Source of the DNA: Acidobacteriota bacterium
GTDB taxonomy: Bacteria; Acidobacteriota; Aminicenantia; Aminicenantales; Saccharicenantaceae
Direction: 5' to 3'
Assembly (NCBI GenBank): GCA_014894455.1
Contig: JADBLN010000030.1
Location: 13,547-62,073 of the forward strand
DNA: 48,527 nucleotides
Below the pieces are notes generated by a model that was not told where the DNA came from, ran no database searches, and saw only the letters and a program-made list of their open reading frames with translations. This document shows positions 36,534 through 45,489 of the stretch, piece by piece. A program made the position numbers and the translations under genes. How positions within the stretch are numbered: position 1 is the stretch's first letter; each line of letters starts with the position of its first letter.

Positions 36534-37640
36534 TTACTTGAAGATCTCCCGGCGGAGCGAGGCCAGGGCGATGCGCGACTCGATCGGGTTGACGCCGATG
36601 CCCGGCCCGTCCGGGACGCGGATCGTGCCCGGCCCGCTGAGCTCGATGAAGGGGTCGATGACGTCCTCTTTGTAATACCTCCGGCTGGCGCTGAGGTCGT
36701 TCGGGTACTTGAAGTTCGGGAGCGTGGCGATGTGGAGGTTGTGCGCCCGTCCGATGCCGCATTCGAGCATGCCACCGCACCAGACCGGCACGCCGCGCGA
36801 CTCGCAGTAGTCGTGGATCTTGCGCGTCTCGACGACCCCGCCGACCCGGCCGACCTTGATGTTGACGACCCGGCAGCTGCCCATCTCCACGGCCGCCCGG
36901 GTCGTGTCGAACGACAGGATGCTCTCGTCGAGGCAGAGCGGCGTTGTCATCTCCCGCTGGAGCTTGGCGTGGTCCCAGAGGTCGTAGGGGGCGAAGGGCT
37001 GCTCGATCATGAGCAGGTTGTAGGCGTCGAGGGCCTTGAGCGTCTCCATGTCCCCCAGGCCATAGGCGCCGTTGGCGTCGGCCTGGAGCATGATGTCCGG
37101 GTATTTCTCGCGGATGGCGGCGCAGGCCGCGGCGTCCCAGCCCGGTTTGATCTTGATCTTGATCCTCTTGTAGCCCTGGTCGAGGTACTGGCCAACCCGG
37201 GCGACGAGGTCCGGGAGTGAATCCTCGATGCCGCAGCTCACGCCGGCCGCGATCTCGGTCCTGACGCCGCCGTAGAGCTTGTGGAGCGGGAGTCCCGCCT
37301 TTTTCGCCTTGAGGTCCCAGAGGGCCAGTTCGATCCCGGCCTTGGCCATCCGGTTGCCCCGGAAGACGGCGGCTTCGCGGGCGTAGTCCTCCGGCTCGAC
37401 GAGGCCCTTGCGGAAAATGAGCGGCACGAGGAACTCCTTCATGACGTGCCGGGCCGTCTCCGTCGTCTCGCCGCTGTAGAGGGGCGCCTCCTCGGCGACG
37501 CACTCGCCCCAGCCGCAAACGCCGCCCTCGAAGACCTTGACCAGGCTGAAGGTCCGGTCGTAGGACCGGCCGAAGCTCGTCTCAAAGAAGTGGACGTAGG
37601 GAAGCTTGAGCAGGTCAATCTCGATCCGTTCGATGGCCAT
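36534..37640 (-). CDS. Enolase-superfamily enzyme (o-succinylbenzoate synthase / N-acylamino-acid racemase / dipeptide epimerase-like)
   Basis: MAIERIEIDLLKLPYVHFFETSFGRSYDRTFSLVKVFEGG; IKIKIKPGWD; MLQADANGAYGLGD; LCLDESILSFD; VNIKVGRVGGVVETRKIHDYCE; GAGGAGGA Shine-Dalgarno before 37640. Confidence 0.9.
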   Translation of the reverse strand: MAIERIEIDLLKLPYVHFFETSFGRSYDRTFSLVKVFEGGVCGWGECVAEEAPLYSGETTETARHVMKEFLVPLIFRKGLVEPEDYAREAAVFRGNRMAKAGIELALWDLKAKKAGLPLHKLYGGVRTEIAAGVSCGIEDSLPDLVARVGQYLDQGYKRIKIKIKPGWDAAACAAIREKYPDIMLQADANGAYGLGDMETLKALDAYNLLMIEQPFAPYDLWDHAKLQREMTTPLCLDESILSFDTTRAAVEMGSCRVVNIKVGRVGGVVETRKIHDYCESRGVPVWCGGMLECGIGRAHNLHIATLPNFKYPNDLSASRRYYKEDVIDPFIELSGPGTIRVPDGPGIGVNPIESRIALASLRREIFK

Positions 37641-37734
37641 GGGCTGTCCTCCTCGTTCTCGATTCCCGCCTAACATAATCCAGGACGACCGCCGAATTCA
37701 AGGAAATCCGCGCCAGGCTTTTTTAAGGATCCGC

Positions 37735-37785
37735 TTGACAAGCCCGGAATTCGTGTTATTATACAAACTAGTTTGTTATACAAAC
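37735..37785 (+). promoter_or_regulatory. Promoter with palindrome and phased direct repeats
   Basis: TTGACA 37735-37740, N16, TATTAT 37757-37762; perfect palindrome ACAAACTAGTTTGT 37763-37776; direct repeats TTATACAAAC at 37759-37768 and 37776-37785. Confidence 0.78.
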
Positions 37786-37802
37786 CATAAAGGAGAAAAG
37801 AT

Positions 37803-38441
37803 ATGGTCGACATCGAAAAGATCGAGAAACGGACGGTCCAGAGCTTCTACAGCGACGGGCTGGCAGAGATCGCCATCGGCCTCATCTTCCTCTTGCTCGG
37901 GGGCTATTTCTTCGCCCAGGCAGTCGTCCCGGAGGGGTCCGCCCTCGGCTCGGCGCTGAGCGTCCTGTTCGTCCTCGTCATCGTCTCCTCCGGCTTTCTC
38001 GTCAGCCGGATCCTCCGCTTCCTCAAGCGCCGCATCACCTACCCCCGGACGGGCTACGTGGCCTTCAAAAAAAAGGAACTGAGTCCGAAGCGCCGCGTCG
38101 CGACCATGATTATCGGCGGGATCATCGGCGGATCTCTTGCCGCGCTCTACGGACTCTCGCCATCGCTCAAGACGCTCTTCCCCGCCTTGAACGGCATCCT
38201 GTTCGCCATCGCCGTCCTCCTCTTCGCCAACAAGGTCGGACTCATCCGCTTCTACATCCTCGCCGCCGTCTCGGCCGTTATCGGCTTCGCCGTCACCGCG
38301 GCCGGGGTTGGCGATACTAAAGGGATCAGCCTCTACTGGGGCCTCTTCGGCGCCGCCGTGATCATCTCCGGTCTGGCGTCTCTCGCCATTTACCTCCGGA
38401 AGTCGGCGCGCGCCGACCGGGAGAATCCCGATGCCGTCTGA
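37803..38441 (+). CDS. Polytopic membrane protein
   Basis: Several hydrophobic segments (IAIGLIFLLLGGYFFAQAVV..., GIIGGSLAALYGL..., LFAIAVLLFANKVG). Confidence 0.75.
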   Translation: MVDIEKIEKRTVQSFYSDGLAEIAIGLIFLLLGGYFFAQAVVPEGSALGSALSVLFVLVIVSSGFLVSRILRFLKRRITYPRTGYVAFKKKELSPKRRVATMIIGGIIGGSLAALYGLSPSLKTLFPALNGILFAIAVLLFANKVGLIRFYILAAVSAVIGFAVTAAGVGDTKGISLYWGLFGAAVIISGLASLAIYLRKSARADRENPDAV

Positions 38442-38739
38442 CCTGCGCGGCCTGGCCGATATCGACCGTCTCATCCACGAGCCGGCCCGGCTGGCCCTGG
38501 CGGCCATCCTTTCGGTCGTCGAAAGCGCCGACTTCCTCTACCTCCAGCGCGAGACCGGCCTGACCAAGGGCAATCTCTCGTCCCACCTGGCCAAACTCGA
38601 GGAGGCCGGCTACATCGCCATCGAAAAGACCTACCGCGGACGCATTCCCCTGACCCTCGTCCGGCTGACCGACGCGGGCGCCGCGGCCTACCGCGCCTAC
38701 CGGGCCCGCTTCAAGAAATTTTTGGAGAAAACCGGCTGA
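38431..38739 (+). CDS. Winged-helix transcriptional regulator (MarR/ArsR-like)
   Basis: HEPARLALAAILSVVESADFLYLQRETGLTKGNLSSHLAKLEEAGYIAIEKTYRGRIPLTLVRLTDAG. Confidence 0.88.
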   Translation: MPSDLRGLADIDRLIHEPARLALAAILSVVESADFLYLQRETGLTKGNLSSHLAKLEEAGYIAIEKTYRGRIPLTLVRLTDAGAAAYRAYRARFKKFLEKTG

Positions 38740-38758
38740 TCTTGGATTGAAGGAGCTG

Positions 38759-39871
38759 TCAGCCGAGCTTGATTCCTTTCCGGTGGGCCCGCCGTTCGTA
38801 GATGCCGATGATGCGGCGGGCCATGGCTTCGGCGGAATATTTCTCGAGAACCGATTCCCGGCCGCGAGCGGCCAGGCGGCCGGCCAGGACCTTGTCCACG
38901 CAGATCTTGAGGATGGCGTCGGCCAGGGCTTTGGCGTTCCGGGCCGGGACGAGGAGGCCGGTCTCGCGATGGGTGATGATGTCCCGGGCCGCCCCGACGT
39001 CCGCGGCGGCGACGGGCAGGCCGCTGGCCATGGCCTCGATGAGGAAGCCGCCGAGCCCGTCGAGATGGGAGAAGATCACAAACATATTCAGAGATGCCAG
39101 GATCCGCGGCGCTTCGTTCCGCCGGCCCAGGAAATAAAGGACGTTGTCCATGGGGCGCCCGACGGCGGGGTCGCCGGATTCGAGGCGCAGGCTTCCCTCG
39201 CCGAGGACGACGATCTTGACCTTCGGGGCCGCCTGGCCGACGATCGCGGCCGCGTCGAGAAGCGCCTGGTGACCCCGCTCGTCCTCGAGCGGGATGACGA
39301 CGCCGGCCAGGAAGTCCTCCGGGTCCAAGCCGAGCTCCCTGCGGACGGAATCGTCCGGGCCGTGGGCGGTGAACGGCGAAAAGTCCAGCCCCGGCGGGAC
39401 GACCTCGACGTTCGCCTCGGCGACGCCGCCGCGGACGAGGATCAAACGGACCCCTTCGGAGCCGGCGACGACGGCGTCGACCGACGCGAGAGGCAGCCGC
39501 CCTTCAAGCGGCGAAGAGTCGGCGGGCCGGGAGAGGATGCGGACGGGGACCTGGGCCGAGACCGCCGCGGGAAGCCCGAGCGCGGCGCCCAGGGTCTCAT
39601 GGAAATGGGCCAGTCGGCAGCCGTGGGCCCGCATGGCCCGGATCAAGCCCTGGCGGACGACCCATTTCATCCGGCCGCGCATGCGCAGGGGGAGCGTCGA
39701 TAACCCCTCCTCGGCTGCTTTCTGGTGAAGAGCGCCGCCTGGCTCGAGGACGAGGTGGGCCGCCCAACCTTTCTCACGGAGTTCGCGGGCTATGCAGAGG
39801 ACCTGCCGTTGGCTCTCGCGCCATTCGCGGCCGGCGTCGACGAGGAAGAGGCTCACCGCGCCTCCCGCCAC
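38759..39871 (-). CDS. GT4-type glycosyltransferase
   Basis: ECREWRESQRQVL-type N-terminus, VVPPGLDFSPF, VVIPLEDERGHQALLDAAAIV, GFLIEAMASGLPVAAADVGAARDIITHRETGLLVP. Confidence 0.87.
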   Translation of the reverse strand: MAGGAVSLFLVDAGREWRESQRQVLCIARELREKGWAAHLVLEPGGALHQKAAEEGLSTLPLRMRGRMKWVVRQGLIRAMRAHGCRLAHFHETLGAALGLPAAVSAQVPVRILSRPADSSPLEGRLPLASVDAVVAGSEGVRLILVRGGVAEANVEVVPPGLDFSPFTAHGPDDSVRRELGLDPEDFLAGVVIPLEDERGHQALLDAAAIVGQAAPKVKIVVLGEGSLRLESGDPAVGRPMDNVLYFLGRRNEAPRILASLNMFVIFSHLDGLGGFLIEAMASGLPVAAADVGAARDIITHRETGLLVPARNAKALADAILKICVDKVLAGRLAARGRESVLEKYSAEAMARRIIGIYERRAHRKGIKLG

Positions 39872-39930
39872 AGGGGTGGGACAACCGCCGGGATATTCAC
39901 ACGGTCATCTTAGCACAGCGAAAATAAATA

Positions 39931-41493
39931 TTAAAAGGTGATGTTGCGGGTCTCGAGGGTCGAGCCGGTCACCTTGGCGATGTTGGCCACGGCCACGTTG
40001 TAATCGACGAGGGCCCGGAGCTCCATCGACCGGGCGCTGGCCAAAGCGTCCTGGTAGGTGAGGACGAAATAATTCGTCGACATCCCCACGGCAAGCTTTT
40101 TCATCTCGGCTTCAAGCTGCCTTGCGGCCAGCTCGCGGGCGATGCGGTAGGCGTCGACGCTCTTGGCCGCGGTTTCGAGGGTCAGGACGGCGTCGCTGAC
40201 CTCGAGGTAGATCTGCTGCTCCTGGTTCTTGAGGCGGGCCTGGGTCTGCTCGAGGTCGAGCCTGGCATAGGTGTAGTTGGCGCGTCCGACGATGTCTCCG
40301 AAGGGGATGGTCAGGGTCAGCCCGGCCGTCCAGTTGTTGTACAGGAACCTGAACGTATCCTTGAACGCCTGCGTGGCGCTGCCCGGGTCGCCTACTGTCG
40401 GCGGCAGGAACGGGTTGGCCGGGTCGTAGATGTATTGCTGGCCGGAGATGCCGGGGCTGGCTTTGACGAGCTGGAGGTCGAGCTGGGGCAGGAGCTGGTT
40501 CTTGGCATAGCGGAAATTGATCCTCTTGGTTTCGATCGTCGATTTCGCCACCTCGAGGTCCGGGCGCCTGGCCATCGCCTTTTCGAAGGCCTCGTCGAGG
40601 GTGATGGCGAACGGTTTGAAGCTGGGCGTGTCGGCGGGACGGAGGTTCTGGCCCTTGGCCGAGGGATCCCCGCCCTGATTGAGGAGGGTCTTCAATTGGT
40701 CCTGGCTGCGCTTGACCACGGCTTCGGCCTGGAGGATATCGGCCTCCCGCCGGGCCACGGTGGCTTCGGCGTTGAGGACCTCGATCGGCGCCTTCGTCCC
40801 GACCTCGACCTCTTTTTTGGTTTTGGCCAGGAGGTCCCGCCCGCTCTGAAGGGCCTGCTGCAGGGTCTTCAGGTTCTCGACGGAATAGACGAGGTTCCAG
40901 TAGGCCGTTTCGACGGAGTAGACCAAGTTGATGAGGACGGTCTTGAACTGATTCCGGGAAACATCGAGGCTGTTCAGGGCCACGATGATCTCCCTCCGGC
41001 TGATCGACCAGCCGAAGTTCCGGAGCAGGGGTTGCGTCAGGGCAAAATTCAGGCGGCTCGTGAAGGACGGATTGTAGCTCTGGAAGAGTTGGTTGTTCTT
41101 CTGATAATCGTAGCTCAAAGAGGCGGTAAAATTTCCCCCGAACGGCATCTGCTGGGCGATGGAGGCGGTCGAGCCCGTGGTCTTTGTGATGTACTTACCC
41201 GAGCCCTGGAGCGACCAGGTCGAGAGCTGTTCCATCCGGTTCCCGGTCAAGTCGACCTGGAACGTCGGCATGAAAAATTGCCGGGCCCGCGAAACCGAGG
41301 CCGAGGCCAGCTCGGGGGTGAGGACCTCGACGGCCACGTTGAGGTTGTTCCTCAGGGCCTGGACGATTGAATCCTCGAGGGTGAGGGAAACGTCTTTCTT
41401 CTCCTGGCCGAGGGCGAAGCCGCTGAGAAGGGCCAGGACGAGGAACACGGCCGAGATTCTTTCTTTAATCATTGCCATCCTCCGATGAAGCAC
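39931..41493 (-). CDS. TolC-family outer membrane efflux protein
   Basis: SLTLEDSIVQALRNNLNVAVE...ALNSLDVSRNQFKTVLINLVYSVETAYWNLVYSVENLKTLQQALQSGRDLLAKTKKEVEVGTKAPIEVLNAEATVARREADILQAE. Confidence 0.92.
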   Translation of the reverse strand: MLHRRMAMIKERISAVFLVLALLSGFALGQEKKDVSLTLEDSIVQALRNNLNVAVEVLTPELASASVSRARQFFMPTFQVDLTGNRMEQLSTWSLQGSGKYITKTTGSTASIAQQMPFGGNFTASLSYDYQKNNQLFQSYNPSFTSRLNFALTQPLLRNFGWSISRREIIVALNSLDVSRNQFKTVLINLVYSVETAYWNLVYSVENLKTLQQALQSGRDLLAKTKKEVEVGTKAPIEVLNAEATVARREADILQAEAVVKRSQDQLKTLLNQGGDPSAKGQNLRPADTPSFKPFAITLDEAFEKAMARRPDLEVAKSTIETKRINFRYAKNQLLPQLDLQLVKASPGISGQQYIYDPANPFLPPTVGDPGSATQAFKDTFRFLYNNWTAGLTLTIPFGDIVGRANYTYARLDLEQTQARLKNQEQQIYLEVSDAVLTLETAAKSVDAYRIARELAARQLEAEMKKLAVGMSTNYFVLTYQDALASARSMELRALVDYNVAVANIAKVTGSTLETRNITF

Positions 41494-41628
41494 ATGAAGC
41501 CATCTTATTATAATACGATTTCGCCGGACTTTCGTTCACGCCGGCCACTGGCTCCCGGGAGTCCTCCTTTTCTCTAACCGGTTATCAACCCATTCGACTC
41601 CCCGGCCTGAAGCCCGGGGCCGGGCTTC

Positions 41629-41727
41629 CCACCGGCTTTGCAGTGCCGGTGCTGGCAACCGGCAGCACTGCCACCGGCTTGGCAGTGCCGGTGCTGGAGA
41701 CCGGCAAGGGCGGTGGCAAGGCCGGGG
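41629..41727. repeat. 99-bp module B repeat, no mismatch to 18181-18279
   Basis: Direct comparison found no mismatch; internal near-duplicate halves CACCGGCTTtGCAGTGCCGGTGCTGG / CACCGGCTTgGCAGTGCCGGTGCTGG with hairpin potential. Confidence 0.95.
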
Positions 41728-41751
41728 TATATACTCAGGGTTAATACTGAG

Positions 41752-41790
41752 CACCACCCACCCCGTTTTAAAAAATCGGTGTGGGTGGTG
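41752..41790. repeat. Stem-loop (CACCACCCACCCCG ... CGGTGTGGGTGGTG)
   Basis: Arms 41752-41765 and 41777-41790 are complementary at 13/14 positions around an A/T-rich loop. Confidence 0.75.
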
Positions 41791-41902
41791 TCGAACGTAT
41801 CAAGGATACAGGAAACCCGGATATTTGTAAAAACCAGGCATAACAAATTTCGATTTGGCACCGTATTTACGTTATGATAGGCCGATAAGTGGAGGCTTGC
41901 CC

Positions 41903-43384
41903 ATGAAAGTCCGTAAACTCGCACCCATCCTGGCCGCGGTCATTCTGACCGTCCTCTCGCTTACCGCGCAAACCCAGGATTCCCAGAGCATGAAGCTCCT
42001 CAAGCTGAAAAGCGCCCAGCTCTCTCTCGAGCTGAAAAAGGCGGATTTCGACCGTTATCTCAAGCTCAAGGAGGACGGCCTGACCTCGGAGGCCGACTTC
42101 GCCCAGAGGCAGACGTCCTATCTCCAGACCCAGGTCGACTATCAGCAGGCCCTGATCAGCTTCATGGGCAGCGAGGCCCGCATCTCGGTCGCCAGCGCCG
42201 TCAAGTTCCAGGACGGAAGCGGCAAGAAATTCGTCCGGGTGGCCTTGCGCTACGCGTCCAAGGAACTCAAGGAGCTGGCCAACCTCAAGATCAGCGCCGA
42301 GGACCTCTTCCCGCTCGACTTCATGAAAGAGATCAAGGACGTCTACGTCTCCCTCCTGACGGAGGGCAAGATCATCTCCGACCCCTACGAGAAGTCTATC
42401 GCCTCGATGCCCATCGAGACCGAGCGCGAGGTGACCTTCCAGCTCCTCAAGGACGTCGAGAGCCTGGACGTCAACGTCTCCTATTCGGGGAAGACGGAGA
42501 AGACGTCCGTTTATCTCCAAAAGGGCGTCAGTGCCAACATCGTCACCGTCAACTCCGCCCAGTTCTCGCAGGAAGCCGACCTCGAGAGCACGGCGACCTA
42601 CGATCTGTCGCTCGAGAAATTCAGCGGCGAGGCCAACATCTTCAAGCTCGAGGCCGTCGCCCTGCCGCAACAGATCACCTACGAATTCAGCGACCCGACG
42701 ACGAGCGCCCGTCTCTCCCAGATCAAATTCAGCGAGGGCATCACCAGCCTGAAGCTCCAGCTCAAGCTCTACCTCCCCAAGAACCCGGACGACCGCGTCG
42801 TTCTCGACAAGCCCCTCGAGTTCTTCGTCCTGGCCCTCGACAACGACCAGACGCTGAAACTCCGCGCCCTCGAGACGGCCGGCGCCGGGATCGGCCCCAA
42901 GGAGATCGAAAGCCTGAAGGCCGGGTCGGCCAAGCTCGAGCTCATCCCTCGGGGCGTGCCCAAGGTTGAAGTCCAGGCCGTCAACCTCTACCACGAGATC
43001 AAGGCGGGCGACAACATCAGCATGGAGGTGACCATCCGCAACACGGGGACCCGCAAGCTCAACAACGTCCGCGTCTACTGCGACCTGCCGCTCAACTGGC
43101 GCGTCGAGATCAAGCCGGACCTCCTGCCAACCCTGGAGCAGAACAAGGACGAGGTCGTCAGCATCAAGTTCCAGCCCCCGGCCGGCGTTTCCGTCGGCGA
43201 TTACGAGCCGAAGATCCGGACCGACGCCGTCGCCGACAACCGGCGCGTCGAGTCAGAGGACAAGATCGTCCGCATCCACATCACCTCGAAGGCCAACGTC
43301 CTCGGCATCGGGGCCCTGGTCCTGCTCCTCGTCGGGCTCCTCGTCGGCATTGTCGTCTTCGGCATCAAGCTGACGCGGCGGTAA
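41903..43384 (+). CDS. Secreted protein with NEW3/CARDB-like Ig domain and C-terminal TM anchor
   Basis: AGDNISMEVTIRNTGTRKLNNVRVYCDLPLNWRVEIKPDLLPTLEQNKDEVVSIKFQPPAGVSVGDYEPKI then VLGIGALVLLLVGLLVGIVVFGIKLTRR; start at 41903. Confidence 0.75.
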   Translation: MKVRKLAPILAAVILTVLSLTAQTQDSQSMKLLKLKSAQLSLELKKADFDRYLKLKEDGLTSEADFAQRQTSYLQTQVDYQQALISFMGSEARISVASAVKFQDGSGKKFVRVALRYASKELKELANLKISAEDLFPLDFMKEIKDVYVSLLTEGKIISDPYEKSIASMPIETEREVTFQLLKDVESLDVNVSYSGKTEKTSVYLQKGVSANIVTVNSAQFSQEADLESTATYDLSLEKFSGEANIFKLEAVALPQQITYEFSDPTTSARLSQIKFSEGITSLKLQLKLYLPKNPDDRVVLDKPLEFFVLALDNDQTLKLRALETAGAGIGPKEIESLKAGSAKLELIPRGVPKVEVQAVNLYHEIKAGDNISMEVTIRNTGTRKLNNVRVYCDLPLNWRVEIKPDLLPTLEQNKDEVVSIKFQPPAGVSVGDYEPKIRTDAVADNRRVESEDKIVRIHITSKANVLGIGALVLLLVGLLVGIVVFGIKLTRR

Positions 43385-43419
43385 CGAAAAAGGGGGACAA
43401 CCCCCTTACGGAGGAGAAG

Positions 43420-44163
43420 ATGACCGATACCAAGCCCATCTTGAAGGCCGATGACCTGTCCAAGCGTTACGAGGACGGCGTCCTTGCAGTAGATCACCTG
43501 AATCTGAATATTTACCCCGGCGAGGTCTACTGCTTGCTCGGCGCCAACGGCGCCGGCAAGACGACGACGATCAACCTCTTCCTGAACTTCATCCCGCCGA
43601 CGACCGGGACCTGCTTCATCAACGGGATCGACGTCACCAAGGACCCGCTCGAGGCCAAGAAATACATCGCCTTCGTCTCCGAGAACGTCATGCTTTACGG
43701 CAACTTCACGGCCCGTCAGAACCTCGACTTCTTCGCCAAGCTCGGCGGCAAGACCGACCTCGCCAAGAACGACTACTACCAGGTCATGCGCCGGGTCTCG
43801 CTCCAGGAGAAGGCCTTCGACCAGCGGGTCAAGAACTTCTCCAAGGGCATGAGGCAGAAGTTGGGCATCGCCATCGCCGTCATCAAGGACGCGCCGGGGA
43901 TCCTCCTCGACGAGCCGACCTCGGGCCTCGACCCCAAGGCGGCGACCGAGTTCCTCGAGATCATGGCCGAGTTGAAGAAAGAGGGCAAGGCCATCCTGAT
44001 GTCCACGCACGACATCTTCCGGGCCAAGGAGATCGGCGACCGCGTCGGGATCATGAGGGAAGGCCGGCTGGTCATGGAGCGGACCCGCGAAGAGCTCCAG
44101 CACGAGGACCTGAACAAGATCTACATCGACTACATGAAGTCCGCGGAGGCGCCGGCGGCATAA
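43420..44163 (+). CDS. ABC transporter ATP-binding protein
   Basis: Walker A GANGAGKTTT; signature NFSKGMRQKLGIA; Walker B GILLDEPTSGLDPKAA. Confidence 0.95.
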   Translation: MTDTKPILKADDLSKRYEDGVLAVDHLNLNIYPGEVYCLLGANGAGKTTTINLFLNFIPPTTGTCFINGIDVTKDPLEAKKYIAFVSENVMLYGNFTARQNLDFFAKLGGKTDLAKNDYYQVMRRVSLQEKAFDQRVKNFSKGMRQKLGIAIAVIKDAPGILLDEPTSGLDPKAATEFLEIMAELKKEGKAILMSTHDIFRAKEIGDRVGIMREGRLVMERTREELQHEDLNKIYIDYMKSAEAPAA

Positions 44164-44182
44164 CGCCGGACCGGGTGGAGCG

Positions 44183-44215
44183 AAATTCGGAAATGAGTAT
44201 TGTGTCCCCCGATTA
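44183..44215. repeat. Single arm of REP-like family 1
   Basis: aaattcggaaatgagtattgtgtcccccgatta resembles the right arm of 892-987; lies between the ABC ATPase and the permease genes. Confidence 0.8.
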
Positions 44216-44226
44216 GGAGCACTGCC

Positions 44227-45471
44227 ATGACCTGGACGATCGTCCGCAAAGAGATCCTGGCGAACCTCCTCAGCTACAAGTTCTACGTCGTCATCCTGCT
44301 CGCGGCCGTCCTTGTCGCCACGAGCTTTTTCATCATGACCAGGGACTATAAGGAGCGGCTGGCGGACTACAGCCTCATCCGGCCCAAGCCCGGCGAGCCC
44401 ATCGCCGTCAATCCGCCGAACCCGCTTTCGATCTTCGCCAAGGGTCTCGACGAGGCCATGGCCCGGTCCTTCGAGGTCGGCCCGACCGGGATCTCCGTCC
44501 GCGCCGGACAGAAATCGGGGAACACCGTCTTCGCTTTCTTCCCGACACCCGATTTCCTCTACATCGTCCGGGTCGTCCTCTCGCTCGTCGCCCTGCTCTT
44601 CGGGTTCGACCAGGTCAGCCGCGAGAAAGAGGCCGGCACTCTCCGCCAGATGCTGGCCAACCAGACCTCCCGCTCCACGATCCTGATCGGCAAATGGGCC
44701 GGCAATTTCCTCAGCCTGGCCGTCCCGTTCCTGCTGGTGACGACGCTCGGCATCGCCGTCCTGGGGCTCGATCCGGACATCCGTTTCTCCTCGGATCAGG
44801 TGCTCAGGCTGGGCCTCATCCTCGCCCTGACGCTCGTCTACATCGCCTTTTTCCTGAGCCTTGGGATCCTTATTTCGACGCTGACCCGGCGGGCGTCGAG
44901 CTCGATCGTCATCCTTCTGTTCATCTGGGCCCTCCTCGTCTTCATCCTGCCCAACCTGGGCACGCTCGTCGCCCGGCAGGTCGTCGACGTCCCTTCGGTC
45001 CGGGCTTTGAGCGAGAAGCGCGAGCAGGTCTGGACGCGGGAGATCCTCCTTCGCATCAAGGGCCAAGGGGACATGCCCTCGCACATCAGGTCGATCAGCG
45101 CCGAAAACGACGCCCTCGAGGCGGATTACAGGGTCAAGTTCGACCGCCTGGTCAACCTTTCGAAGAACATCAACCGTATCTCGCCGGTGGCCAGCTTCGT
45201 CTATGCCGTGACCGAAATTGCCGGCACGGGGATCGGCGAGGAAGGCGCTTTCAAAGGCGAGGTCGTCCGGTATAAAAACGCCGTGCTCGGGAAGAGGCTC
45301 GCCTCCCCGGATCTGAAGAGCTCGGAGTATCCGGCGTTCCTCTACCGTTACCGGCCGCTCGGCCGCGTCCTGGTCAGGGGAGCGCTTTTCGACACGGCCT
45401 GGCTCGCCGCTTTCGGCATCCTCTTTTTCGCCCTGAGCTATCTCGCCTTTGTGAGATACGACGTCCGCTGA
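44227..45471 (+). CDS. ABC-2 type permease subunit
   Basis: MTWTIVRKEILANLLSYKFYVVILLAAVLVATSFFIMTRDYKERLADY...FGFDQVSREKEAGTLRQMLANQTSRSTILIGKWAGNFLSL. Confidence 0.9.
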   Translation: MTWTIVRKEILANLLSYKFYVVILLAAVLVATSFFIMTRDYKERLADYSLIRPKPGEPIAVNPPNPLSIFAKGLDEAMARSFEVGPTGISVRAGQKSGNTVFAFFPTPDFLYIVRVVLSLVALLFGFDQVSREKEAGTLRQMLANQTSRSTILIGKWAGNFLSLAVPFLLVTTLGIAVLGLDPDIRFSSDQVLRLGLILALTLVYIAFFLSLGILISTLTRRASSSIVILLFIWALLVFILPNLGTLVARQVVDVPSVRALSEKREQVWTREILLRIKGQGDMPSHIRSISAENDALEADYRVKFDRLVNLSKNINRISPVASFVYAVTEIAGTGIGEEGAFKGEVVRYKNAVLGKRLASPDLKSSEYPAFLYRYRPLGRVLVRGALFDTAWLAAFGILFFALSYLAFVRYDVR

Positions 45472-45489
45472 GAAGGGGTTGGAGGAGCC

